This document shows, one piece after another, positions 8,874 through 16,355 of a stretch of DNA of 64,000 nt. The notes under the pieces are model-generated. The model did no database searches and was not told where the DNA came from. It worked only from the letters and a program-made list of their open reading frames with translations. How positions within the stretch are numbered: the stretch's first letter is position 1; every line of letters begins with the position of its first letter. Source of the DNA: Deltaproteobacteria bacterium (GTDB taxonomy: Bacteria > Myxococcota_A > UBA9042 > PHBI01); NCBI GenBank assembly GCA_020632715.1, contig JACKFA010000014.1, positions 1 through 64,000 of the forward strand. The letters run 5' to 3'. The position numbers were made by a program, and so were the translations under genes.

Positions 8874-10999
8874 CGGGGCGGCCTCGGCGTGACCTTCAGG
8901 TGGAACGACGCGGCGACCGTGCCCGTGTCGGGCCGCTCGCGGGTGCGCACGCGGGAGATCGCGCTCGCGACGCAGTCCGAGAAGCCCGGGAGCCCGAAGG
9001 CGCCGACGTGGACGTCGCGCGCCTGCCCGTCGACGTCGATGACGAACGACACCTTGATGGTGCCGCCGTGGTCCTTGTGCGCCGCCTGCGCCGCCGACGC
9101 GTAGCAGGCCTCGATGGCGTCGCGCTGCCGGGCGACCGCGCGCTGCACCGCCGACGACGGCAGCGACCCGTCCACCGACCACGTCCCCTCGCTCGCGTCG
9201 GCCGCGAGCGCCGGGATGGGCGCCGGCTTCGGGATCTCGACGGGCTTCTCGACCGGCTTCTCCACGACGGCCGCCTTCTCCGGCTCGACGGGCTTCACCG
9301 CGTGCTCGTCGACGGCGCCGGAGCCCGGGGCCACCGCGTCCCCGGTCGCGGGCGCCTTAGCCGCCACGACGGCCGCGTCGGGCGCCGTCGCGACCAGGGT
9401 CTTCGCGGCGTCGGGCGGCGCGGAGGCCGTGGCGTCCGCGGCCTTCGCCGGGGTGGTCGTCGTCGGGTGCGTCGCCTTCGCGACGGGCTTCTCGACCGGC
9501 CTCTCGGTGGGCTTCTGCTGCGCGACGGCGACCGGCTCCACCCCGCGCGGGGTCGGGGCCTCGGTCGGCTCGGTCGGCTCGGCGGCGGCGATCTGCGCGG
9601 CCGTGTCGGGCTCCGCGGCGGTGTCGGCCTCGGCGACCGCGCTCGCGGCGGTGTCCTCGGGGGCGACCCCGGCGTCGGGCTCGGCGGTGGCGGCCTCGGC
9701 GACCGCGCTCGCGGCGTCCACCTCGGCGCTCCCAGCCGCGTCTGGCGCCGCCTCGACCACCTCGACCTGCGCGGGCGGCGGCGCCGTGGCGGCGGCGGTC
9801 TCATCGGGCAGCGCGCTCGCGGCGAGGGCGCGGCCGGCGGTGGCGCCGGGCACCTCGTCACCCGCCCGCGGCGGCTGGAGGAACGCGATGGTGACCCCGG
9901 CGGCGATGGCGAGCGCGGCGATCCCACCGACGACGAGGCGCGCGCGCCCACGCCGCGGCGCGACCGCGGCCTGCACCCCGGCGAGCGACGGGCGCTCGTC
10001 CGTCGCGGCGCTCGTGACGTTGACGGCGCGCGGCGTCGTGGTGACGGGCGCCAACGCCGAGCTCGCGGCGACGCCGACGGCGGCGGCGCCGAAGGCCTTC
10101 CCCGAGGTGAGGAGCGCGAGGAGGTCGGCGCGCAGATCGCGCGCGGTCTGGTAGCGGTCGTCGCGCCGCTTGGCGAGGCACTTCGCGACGATGGCCTCGA
10201 GCTCGGGCGGCACGGTCGGGTTCGCCGCGCGCACGGGCCGCGGCGCCTCGGTGACCTGCATGATCATCGTCGCGAGCGGCGTCTCGCCGACGAAAGGGAC
10301 GTCGCCGGTGAGGAGCTGGTAGAGGACGATGCCGCACGCGTAGATGTCGGTGCGCGGGTCGAGCTCGCGCCCCTCGGCCTGCTCGGGCGACATGTACTCG
10401 GGGGTGCCACAGACGTCCCCCTCCATGGTCATCATGGCGCCGCCCTCGGGCGCCTCGAGCTCGTTCTGGATGAGCTTCGCGATGCCGAAGTCGAGGACCT
10501 TCACGACCTCCACGTCGTTGCCGTCGTCGTCCTTCGTGGGCACGAGCATGATGTTGCTCGGCTTCATGTCGCGGTGGACGATGCCCTTGTCGTGCGCGGC
10601 GCCCAGCGCAGCGGCGACCTGGGCCATGATCGTGACGGCGCGCAGCGGGTCGACGGCCCCCTCGGCGAGCGCGACCTCGGCGAGATCGCGGCCCTCGAGG
10701 AGCTCCATGACGAGGTAGAAGACGGGGCCGTCGTTGCCGAAGTCGAGGAGCTGGATCGTGTTGCGGTGGCGGAGGAGGCTCGCGGCCTTGGCCTCGCGCC
10801 GGAAGCGCTCGGCGACGAGCGGCCGCTCCATCATGTGCGGGTGCAGGAGCTTCACGGCGACGCGCCGCTCGAGCGCGACGTGGACGGCCTCCCACACGGT
10901 CCCCATGGCGCCCTTCCCGATCGGGCGCTTGAGGAGGTAGTGCCCGTTCGCGATCGGCTGTCCGGCCGTCGGGGGGCGGGTCGGAGGAGGGGTGCTCAT
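8870..10999 (-). CDS. membrane Ser/Thr protein kinase with C-terminal AgmX/PglI (TonB-like) domain
   Basis: The 709-residue protein has an N-terminal Hanks-type kinase: GKGAMGTV at residues 28-35, Lys50, HRD at 142-144, DFG at 170-172 and SPE at 204-206. A Pro/Ala-rich linker and one transmembrane helix (about 355-375) follow. After a long Ala/Pro/Glu/Lys extracytoplasmic stretch comes a domain at about 610-709 with the pattern of the myxobacterial AgmX/PglI C-terminal domain (an IEACY cysteine, G-T-I-x-V-x-F-x-I, and a later Cys near FSDCV). The ATG at 10999 is chosen because upstream sequence is shadow-like. It heads the operon with lipoprotein, cytochrome and barrel genes. The tail probably contacts periplasmic partners and may signal their state to the kinase. 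Confidence 0.88.
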   Translation of the reverse strand: MSTPPPTRPPTAGQPIANGHYLLKRPIGKGAMGTVWEAVHVALERRVAVKLLHPHMMERPLVAERFRREAKAASLLRHRNTIQLLDFGNDGPVFYLVMELLEGRDLAEVALAEGAVDPLRAVTIMAQVAAALGAAHDKGIVHRDMKPSNIMLVPTKDDDGNDVEVVKVLDFGIAKLIQNELEAPEGGAMMTMEGDVCGTPEYMSPEQAEGRELDPRTDIYACGIVLYQLLTGDVPFVGETPLATMIMQVTEAPRPVRAANPTVPPELEAIVAKCLAKRRDDRYQTARDLRADLLALLTSGKAFGAAAVGVAASSALAPVTTTPRAVNVTSAATDERPSLAGVQAAVAPRRGRARLVVGGIAALAIAAGVTIAFLQPPRAGDEVPGATAGRALAASALPDETAAATAPPPAQVEVVEAAPDAAGSAEVDAASAVAEAATAEPDAGVAPEDTAASAVAEADTAAEPDTAAQIAAAEPTEPTEAPTPRGVEPVAVAQQKPTERPVEKPVAKATHPTTTTPAKAADATASAPPDAAKTLVATAPDAAVVAAKAPATGDAVAPGSGAVDEHAVKPVEPEKAAVVEKPVEKPVEIPKPAPIPALAADASEGTWSVDGSLPSSAVQRAVARQRDAIEACYASAAQAAHKDHGGTIKVSFVIDVDGQARDVHVGAFGLPGFSDCVASAISRVRTRERPDTGTVAASFHLKVTPRPPR

Positions 11000-11133
11000 C
11001 GTCTGGCTGTCGCCTCGGCTAGCCCAGAGAGTCGGCGAAGTCGCGCGGGTCGCCAAGATATACGGTCGCCGCGCGCGAAGGGTCACAGGGGATTCGCCGC
11101 TTAGTACGCCGGATCCCCGCGCTCAGATCAAAA

Positions 11134-11148
11134 GAGACGTCGCGTCTC
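11134..11148. promoter_or_regulatory. perfect palindrome GAGACG-N3-CGTCTC upstream of kinase operon
   Basis: GAGACG, TCG, CGTCTC forms a 15-bp dyad about 135 bp upstream of the kinase start at 10999. It lies in the 237-bp gap before the VOC gene. It is intergenic and operator-like. No second copy was noticed in the window, so the regulator is unknown. Confidence 0.35.
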
Positions 11149-11236
11149 ATGCGATCTCGGTCGCGCGGGGCCGCGACTTGAGCGCGCAGCTCGAAGTGTG
11201 TGTGAGAAAGCCCACCCACGCGGCGCCGCCGTCGTG

Positions 11237-11704
11237 TCAGCCGCCGAGCGCCGCGATCACCTCGGGTGGCGCCTGCACGAGCTCGATGAGGACCCCCTCG
11301 CCGCCGCGCGGGGCGGCGTCGTCGCCCTTCGGATGGATGAAGCAGACGTCGTAGCCGGCGGCGCCGGGGCGGATCCCGCCCGGCGTGAAGCGCACCCCCT
11401 GCTCCGCGAGCCAGGCGACCGCGGCGCGGAGGTCGTCGATCCAGAGGCCGAGGTGATTCAGCGGCGGCGTCTGCACGCGCGGCCGCCCCTCGGGGTCGAT
11501 GGGCTGCATGAGGTCGATCTCGACGGCGTAGGCGCCGGGCCCGAGGCGGAGGATGTCCTCGTCGACGTTCTCCTTGTCGCTCCGGTAGCTCGACGCCCGC
11601 GGGACGCCGAGGAGATCGCACCAGAGGCCGGCGAGGGCGCCCTTGTCGAGGCCGCCGATGGCGACCTGCTGGAGGCCGAGGACGCGGAAGGGACGTTCGC
11701 TCAT
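11237..11704 (-). CDS. VOC-family (glyoxalase / methylmalonyl-CoA epimerase-like) protein
   Basis: The 155-residue protein is a single vicinal-oxygen-chelate domain pair: the N-terminal half is VLGLQQVAIGGLDKGALAGLWCDLLG, and the second half starts at PPLNHLGLWIDDLRAAVAWL and ends with GVLIELVQAP. The His of NHLGLWI and the Glu of VLIELVQ are candidate metal ligands. It could be an epimerase, isomerase or lyase; methylmalonyl-CoA epimerase is the closest resemblance, without proof. A perfect GTGAACGNCGTTCAC palindrome lies at 11815-11829, about 110 bp upstream of its start. The same motif sits next to the tetR gene, so repression by that regulator is plausible. Confidence 0.8.
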   Translation of the reverse strand: MSERPFRVLGLQQVAIGGLDKGALAGLWCDLLGVPRASSYRSDKENVDEDILRLGPGAYAVEIDLMQPIDPEGRPRVQTPPLNHLGLWIDDLRAAVAWLAEQGVRFTPGGIRPGAAGYDVCFIHPKGDDAAPRGGEGVLIELVQAPPEVIAALGG

Positions 11705-11814
11705 GGCTCCTCTCCGGGTGGCGTGGTGAGCGCGCGAGGCGCGCGTCGCGCGGCCCCGCGGCGGGAGACTACGGCGCCGCCGCGCGGTTGGCTACCGTCA
11801 CCACGCCCGAGCAG

Positions 11815-11829
11815 GTGAACGACGTTCAC
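11815..11829. promoter_or_regulatory. TetR-type operator candidate, copy 1 (GTGAACG-A-CGTTCAC)
   Basis: This is a perfect 15-bp palindrome in the 153-bp gap upstream of the VOC gene (start 11704). The same 14 fixed bases recur at 21485, 23480 and 37633, and once with a mismatch at 37679. The copy at 21485 lies in the tetR promoter region, which is the reason for calling it a TetR operator. Confidence 0.6.
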
Positions 11830-11857
11830 ATCGCCCCGGGCGCGCTCGAGACGCGCG

Positions 11858-12688
11858 TCAGTCGAAGGCGCTGCGCGCGTCGGCGTCGTGCTCGATGGCC
11901 CGGGCGAGCGCGAGCAGGAGCCGCGTCGCCGAGAACCCCGCGATCCCGCCGATGACGCTCGCGACGAGCCCGAGCAGCACCGGCACGATCGGCGCCGGGT
12001 GGAGGGGCAGCCGCTCGCTCGCGGTCATCAGCACCACCACGAAGCCCGACGCCGCCGCGAGCCGGAGCGCGCGCTCCGCCTGCTCGATGAGGTCGTCGCG
12101 CCGGAGGTGCCCGGTGCCGTTCGCGACGGCGGACAGCACGACGAACGGCAGCGCCACCGCCGCCACCGTGGCGAGGAGCGTCGCGATCGTCACGGCCCAG
12201 GCGGCGCGGTGGAGCTCAGGCATGTCGGCGACCCCGCGCCGGAGCGCGTCCGCGACGCCCGCCGTGTGGCCGAGGAGCGCGAGCTGCGCCACGCTCGCGA
12301 CGAGCAGCAGCGCCACGAGCGCGATCGCGAGCCGCGCCGCCCGCAGGTCGGCCGACGGCGCGCGCCGCCAGAGGCGGAGCCCGGCGCCCACGAGCACGGC
12401 GACGACGGCGCCCACGGCCCCGCCGACCCAGCTCGCGGCGAGCGGCCCGTCGGCGGCGCGCATGATCGCGGTCCCGAAGAGCCCCGCGATCCACGCCGCG
12501 GTCGCCCCGTAGGCGAGCCAGCGCAGCCCGCGCGCGGCGTCCCGCCACTGGCCGAGCTCCACCATCGGGGAGGGCGGCGCCTCCACCACGGGCGAGTCGA
12601 ACCAGTCGTGAGCTGCGCCCAGAGCGCCTCCCGTGCGTGTCGTCCCGGCGCGCGCGAGCGTCGCGGCGCGGGTGGTCCTCGAGTCCAC
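11858..12688 (-). CDS. multipass membrane protein, unknown function
   Basis: The 276-residue protein has about six hydrophobic helices separated by short Arg-rich or acidic loops. Examples are WLAYGATAAWIAGLFG, GAVVAVLVGAGLRLW, a long Ala/Leu/Val helix near the middle, and a last pair ending IGGIAGFSATRLLLALARAI. I recognise no family motif or catalytic residue. The start is uncertain: ATG at 12565 (beginning MVELGQWRD) is the main alternative, but neither site has a clear ribosome-binding site. It is transcribed away from the BtpA-family gene. Its stop lies 29 bases from the operator-like palindrome at 11815-11829. Confidence 0.6.
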   Translation of the reverse strand: MDSRTTRAATLARAGTTRTGGALGAAHDWFDSPVVEAPPSPMVELGQWRDAARGLRWLAYGATAAWIAGLFGTAIMRAADGPLAASWVGGAVGAVVAVLVGAGLRLWRRAPSADLRAARLAIALVALLLVASVAQLALLGHTAGVADALRRGVADMPELHRAAWAVTIATLLATVAAVALPFVVLSAVANGTGHLRRDDLIEQAERALRLAAASGFVVVLMTASERLPLHPAPIVPVLLGLVASVIGGIAGFSATRLLLALARAIEHDADARSAFD

Positions 12689-12728
12689 CGGATCCTTCGA
12701 CAGTGCTGGGCAAAACCCGAGGGAAACC

Positions 12729-12737
12729 TGCTATCGT
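12729..12737 (+). promoter_or_regulatory. extended -10 element (TGCTATCGT), leaderless start candidate
   Basis: TGC followed by TATCGT matches an extended -10 hexamer. The ATG of the BtpA-family gene begins 7 bases after it, which is where transcription would start. There is no Shine-Dalgarno sequence before this ATG, consistent with a leaderless mRNA. No convincing -35 box is seen, so confidence is low. Confidence 0.35.
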
Positions 12738-12743
12738 CCCGCC

Positions 12744-13529
12744 ATGTTGTTGCCGCGGGACGAGCCGACGCTCATCGGGATGGTGCATTTGCTGGCGCTG
12801 CCGGGCTCCCCGGGCTGGGGCGGGTCGATCGCCGCGATCCTCGAGCGGGCCGAGCGCGACGCCGAGGCGCTCCTCGCGGGCGGCTGCGACGCCCTCCTCG
12901 TCGAGAACATGCACGACCTCCCCTACCTCCGCGGCCGCGTCGAGCCCGAGACGGTCGCCACCATGGCCGTCGCCGCGTCGCGCGTCGCCGCCTTCGGCGC
13001 CCCCTTCGGCGTGCAGGTCCTCGCGGCCGCCAACCGCGAGGCCCTCGGCGTCGCCGTGGCCTCGGGCGCCCGCTTCATCCGCGCGGAGGCCTACGCCTAC
13101 GCCCACGTCGCCGACGAGGGCTGGCTCGACGCCTGCGCCGCCGAGCTCGCCCGCGCCCGCGCCGCCCTCGGCGCCGACGTCGCCTTCTGGGCCGACGTGA
13201 AGAAGAAGCACGCCGCCCACGCCGTGACGGCCGACCTCTCCCTCGCCGACGTCGCCCGCGGCCACGCCTTCGCCGGCGCCGACGCCCTCGTCGTCACGGG
13301 CTCCGAGACGGGCCGCCCCACCTCCCTCGACGACGTCGACGCCGCCCGCGAGGCCGGCCTCCCCGTCATCGTCGGCTCGGGCGTCACCCCCGAGAACGCC
13401 CGCGCCTTCGTCGGCCGCGCCGACGCCGTCATCGTCGGGAGCTGGCTCAAGGAGGGCGGCGACTGGCGCGCCCCCGTCGACGTCGCGCGCGTCCGCGCCG
13501 TCGCGAGCGCCCTCCGGGGGAGCGCTTGA
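12744..13529 (+). CDS. BtpA family TIM-barrel protein
   Basis: The 261-residue protein matches the BtpA/SgcQ family. It starts with LIGMVHLLALPGSPGWGG and continues with GGCDALLVENMHDLPY. Toward the end it reads ADALVVTGSETGRPTSLDD, VGSGVTPENA and VGSWLKEGG, typical phosphate-binding ends of a TIM barrel. BtpA was named for photosystem I biogenesis in cyanobacteria, but most bacterial members have unknown enzymatic roles, and no photosynthesis genes are present here. The ATG at 12744 is chosen because the family begins with the IGMVHL strand; upstream extension is not homologous-looking. Its stop overlaps the TTG start of the next gene, so the two are coupled. Confidence 0.85.
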   Translation: MLLPRDEPTLIGMVHLLALPGSPGWGGSIAAILERAERDAEALLAGGCDALLVENMHDLPYLRGRVEPETVATMAVAASRVAAFGAPFGVQVLAAANREALGVAVASGARFIRAEAYAYAHVADEGWLDACAAELARARAALGADVAFWADVKKKHAAHAVTADLSLADVARGHAFAGADALVVTGSETGRPTSLDDVDAAREAGLPVIVGSGVTPENARAFVGRADAVIVGSWLKEGGDWRAPVDVARVRAVASALRGSA

Positions 13530-14404
13530 GCGACGAGGGCGCGCTGAGCTCGCTCCTCGACCGGGTCGGCCGCTGGAACCTGCGGCGCCTCGGCGCGCGC
13601 GGGCGCATGGTCGACGGCCCCGGCGGCGCCGCGCTCCACCTCTACGAGCTCCCGGGCGGCGGCGACGTGCCGCTCGTCCTCCTCCACGGCGTCGGCTCGA
13701 GCGCGAGCACCTTCGGGCCGCTCGTGAAGCGCCTCCTCCCGAGCTTCGGCCCGATCGTGCTCCCGGAGGCGCCGGCGCACGGCAAGTCGGCGGCGCCCGC
13801 TGGCGGCCTCGACGCGGAGACGCTCTTCACCTCGGTCGCCGCGGCCCTCGACGGCCTCGACGCCGCGCCCTTCGTGCTCTACGGCAACTCCCTCGGCGGC
13901 GGCGCCGCGCTGCGCTACGCCATCGAGCGCCCGGAGCGCGTCCGCGCCCTCGTCCTGCTCTCGCCGGCCGGCGCCCGCACCGACCAGGACGAGCTCGACG
14001 CCCTCGTCGCGACGTTCCGCCTCGAGACCACGGGGGAGGCGCGGGCGTTCATGCGCCGCCTCTTCCACAAGAAGCGCTGGTGGCAGCGCCTCGCCGCGCG
14101 CGACCTCCGCCGGCGCCTCGCGCACCCGCCCGTGCGCGACATGCTCGCGCAGGCGGAGGTCGGCGATCAGCTCGATCCGCGCGACGTCGAGGGCCTCCCG
14201 ATGCCGGTCCTCTTCATGTGGGGCGAGGCCGAGCGGGTGCTGCCGGCGAGCCACCTCGCGTGGTTCCGCGCGCACCTGCCGCCGCAGGCGCGGGTCGTCG
14301 AGCCGCCGCACTTCGGACACTCCGCCTACATCGAGTACCCGGCCGACGTGGCGCGCGAGATCATCGCCTTCTGCGCGCCCGCGGACGCCGTGTCGGCCGC
14401 GTGA
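13526..14404 (+). CDS. alpha/beta hydrolase with Glu in place of the usual acid
   Basis: The 292-residue protein has the alpha/beta-hydrolase order: oxyanion strand LVLLHGVGSSASTFG, nucleophile elbow GNSLGGGAALRYA (Ser), acid position in FMWGEAERVLP, and His in PHFGHSAYIEYP. The acid position, normally Asp in WGxxDxxxP, is Glu here (codon 14231-14233). The TTG start at 13526 overlaps the BtpA stop (TTGA) and is preceded by GGGGAG, so the two genes are translationally coupled. It has no signal peptide, so it is cytosolic. The substrate is unknown; meta-cleavage-product hydrolases, lipases and esterases share this layout. Confidence 0.85.
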   Translation: MSDEGALSSLLDRVGRWNLRRLGARGRMVDGPGGAALHLYELPGGGDVPLVLLHGVGSSASTFGPLVKRLLPSFGPIVLPEAPAHGKSAAPAGGLDAETLFTSVAAALDGLDAAPFVLYGNSLGGGAALRYAIERPERVRALVLLSPAGARTDQDELDALVATFRLETTGEARAFMRRLFHKKRWWQRLAARDLRRRLAHPPVRDMLAQAEVGDQLDPRDVEGLPMPVLFMWGEAERVLPASHLAWFRAHLPPQARVVEPPHFGHSAYIEYPADVAREIIAFCAPADAVSAA

Positions 14405-14432
14405 TCGCGAAACGATCCCACCCGCCCGGGCC

Positions 14433-14453
14433 GGTGTGCAAAAATTGCACACC
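14433..14453. promoter_or_regulatory. palindromic upstream activator site, DUF2330 copy 1
   Basis: A 9+9 perfect dyad, GGTGTGCAA-N3-TTGCACACC, ends about 65 bp before the -24 element of the first DUF2330 gene. A 7+7 version with the same core lies at nearly the same distance before the second DUF2330 gene. Position and symmetry fit an enhancer site for a sigma-54 activator. The protein that binds is not identified in the window. Confidence 0.65.
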
Positions 14454-14517
14454 CGACGCGCGCCCCGAGATGGCGACGATCCCGCGCTCCACGCCGTCGT
14501 CGCCCCCCCGACCGCGC

Positions 14518-14533
14518 TGGCAGGCTCCTTGCT
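14518..14533 (+). promoter_or_regulatory. sigma-54 (-24/-12) promoter, DUF2330 copy 1
   Basis: TGGCAGGCTCCTTGCT matches the -24/-12 consensus TGGCACG-N4-TTGCW, with invariant GG and GC at the correct spacing. Transcription would start near 14545, about 35 bases before the GTG start. The equivalent element is conserved before the paralogue at 18865. Confidence 0.72.
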
Positions 14534-14579
14534 CGAACACCCGGTGGAGCACCACACCCAACGCCATGAAGGACCACCC

Positions 14580-16346
14580 GTGAACAGAAGCCCCTTCCTG
14601 CGCGCGGCGACCGCGCTCGGCCTCGGCGCGCTCGCGCTCGGCACCGTCGCCACGACCTCGACGCCCGCGAGCGCCTGCGGCGGCTTCTTCTGTAGCCAGG
14701 TCCCCATCGACCAGATGGGCGAGGACATCATCTTCGGGTACGGCGCGAACGGCACCGTCACCGCGCAGATCCTCATCAACTACACCGGCGAGGCCAAGGA
14801 CTTCGCGTGGATCCTGCCGGTCCCGTCGAAGCCGGAGATCTCCATCGGCTCGAACGCGGCCTTCCAGGTCATCCGCGGCATGACCCAGCCGAGCTGGTAC
14901 CTGCAGTGGAACTACGACAACGCCGGCCAGTGCGGCGGCTGGTTCTACTACCCGGAGGCCGCGGCCGGCGGCGTCGACGACGACGGCTCGAACCAGGGCG
15001 GCGTGACCGTGGTCGAGTCGAAGGACGTCGGCCCCTTCGCGACGGTGATCCTCGAGTCGTCGAGCACCGAGGAGCTCGTGCAGTGGCTGAACGACAACGG
15101 CTACGACCAGCCGGCCGAGTCGACGCCGCTCATCGACCACTACGTCCGGCAGCACATGATGTTCGTGGCGCTGAAGCTGAAGCAGAACGAGTCGAGCGGC
15201 AGCATCCAGCCCATCGTGCTCGAGATGCAGGAGGACGACCCCTGCGTCCCGCTCGTGCTGACGCAGATCGCCGCGACCCCGGACATGCCCGTCCGCACCT
15301 ACATCCTCGGTGACCACCGCGTCGTCCCGACGAACTGGATGCACGTGGTGCTGAACGAGAAGAAGATCGACTGGCTCCACTACGGCCAGAACTACACGGA
15401 CCTCGTGACCCAGGCGGTCAACGAGGCCGCCGGCCACGGCTTCGTCACGGAGTACGCGGGCTCGAGCGGGCTCCTCCACCAGCAGCTCTACCGCGAGGGG
15501 CAGTTCGACCTCGCGCGCCTCGCCGCGCTCACCTCGCCCGCGGCCTTCGTTGACGAGCTCCTCCGCCAGGGCTTCCCGCGCGACACGACCATGCAGGGCC
15601 TCCTCCGGAAGTACATCCCGATGCCCCAGTCCCTCGTCGACCAGGGCGTCGACGAGCGCAGCTTCTACAACAACCTCGACGGCTACGACCTCAGCGGCAT
15701 CGAGTTCGACGCGCAGGGCTTCGTCGACGACCTCGAGGAGCGCGTCATCACCCCGCTCCGCGAGACGCAGGACCTCTTCGACGCCTCCCCCTACCTGACG
15801 CGCCTCTTCACGACCGTCTCCCCCGAGGAGATGGATCGCGACCCGGTCTTCGTCCAGAACCCGGACCTCGGCGACGTCTCGAACCAGCACACCGCCATGG
15901 CGCAGGCGGTCTGCGACGACGCGAACCCGCAGACCATCGACCAGGTCGTCATCACGTTCGCGAACGGCGACACGGTGACCGTCGACGGCCCCTTCGACAA
16001 CTTCTGCCCGTACTGCGGCGGCGACCCCATCGACCTCGCCCCGACCGAGCCCGCCGCCGCGCGCATCGAGCTCATCGGCCGCACCGGCCAGCCCGTGCTC
16101 GTCGACCCGGGGATGGTCGCCGAGGTCGACAAGGCCCTCGGCACGAAGAACCCCGAGACCGTCCTGAACGAGGTCGTGACGGGCGTCATCACCCCGCCGC
16201 CGACCACCACGTCGACCGGCCGGAACGGCGACGGCTACGGCTGCGCGGGCGGCGGCGACGCGACGGCCCCGCTCGCGGCGGCGCTCGGGCTCTTCGGGCT
16301 CGCCGTCCTGCGGCGGCGGCGCGCGGCGACGACGACGCGGGGCTGA
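14580..16346 (+). CDS. DUF2330 secreted protein, copy 1, MYXO-CTERM-like tail
   Basis: The 588-residue preprotein starts with a signal peptide (Ala/Leu core ending near TPASA). The mature N-terminus ACGGFFCSQVPIDQMGEDIIF and the later FAWILPVPSKPEISIGS are characteristic of DUF2330, an extracellular family of unknown role. The C-terminus has a Thr/Pro spacer, a Gly/Cys patch, a hydrophobic helix and RRRRAA, a MYXO-CTERM-like anchor or sorting tail. The GTG start at 14580 follows a GAAGGA ribosome-binding site; an earlier in-frame GTG lies inside the regulatory palindrome and is a coincidence. The protein is almost identical to the copy at 18934-20691 except for a variable block around residues 105-145. 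It is controlled by a sigma-54-type promoter. Confidence 0.9.
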   Translation: MNRSPFLRAATALGLGALALGTVATTSTPASACGGFFCSQVPIDQMGEDIIFGYGANGTVTAQILINYTGEAKDFAWILPVPSKPEISIGSNAAFQVIRGMTQPSWYLQWNYDNAGQCGGWFYYPEAAAGGVDDDGSNQGGVTVVESKDVGPFATVILESSSTEELVQWLNDNGYDQPAESTPLIDHYVRQHMMFVALKLKQNESSGSIQPIVLEMQEDDPCVPLVLTQIAATPDMPVRTYILGDHRVVPTNWMHVVLNEKKIDWLHYGQNYTDLVTQAVNEAAGHGFVTEYAGSSGLLHQQLYREGQFDLARLAALTSPAAFVDELLRQGFPRDTTMQGLLRKYIPMPQSLVDQGVDERSFYNNLDGYDLSGIEFDAQGFVDDLEERVITPLRETQDLFDASPYLTRLFTTVSPEEMDRDPVFVQNPDLGDVSNQHTAMAQAVCDDANPQTIDQVVITFANGDTVTVDGPFDNFCPYCGGDPIDLAPTEPAAARIELIGRTGQPVLVDPGMVAEVDKALGTKNPETVLNEVVTGVITPPPTTTSTGRNGDGYGCAGGGDATAPLAAALGLFGLAVLRRRRAATTTRG

Positions 16347-16355
16347 TCGTCGGGA

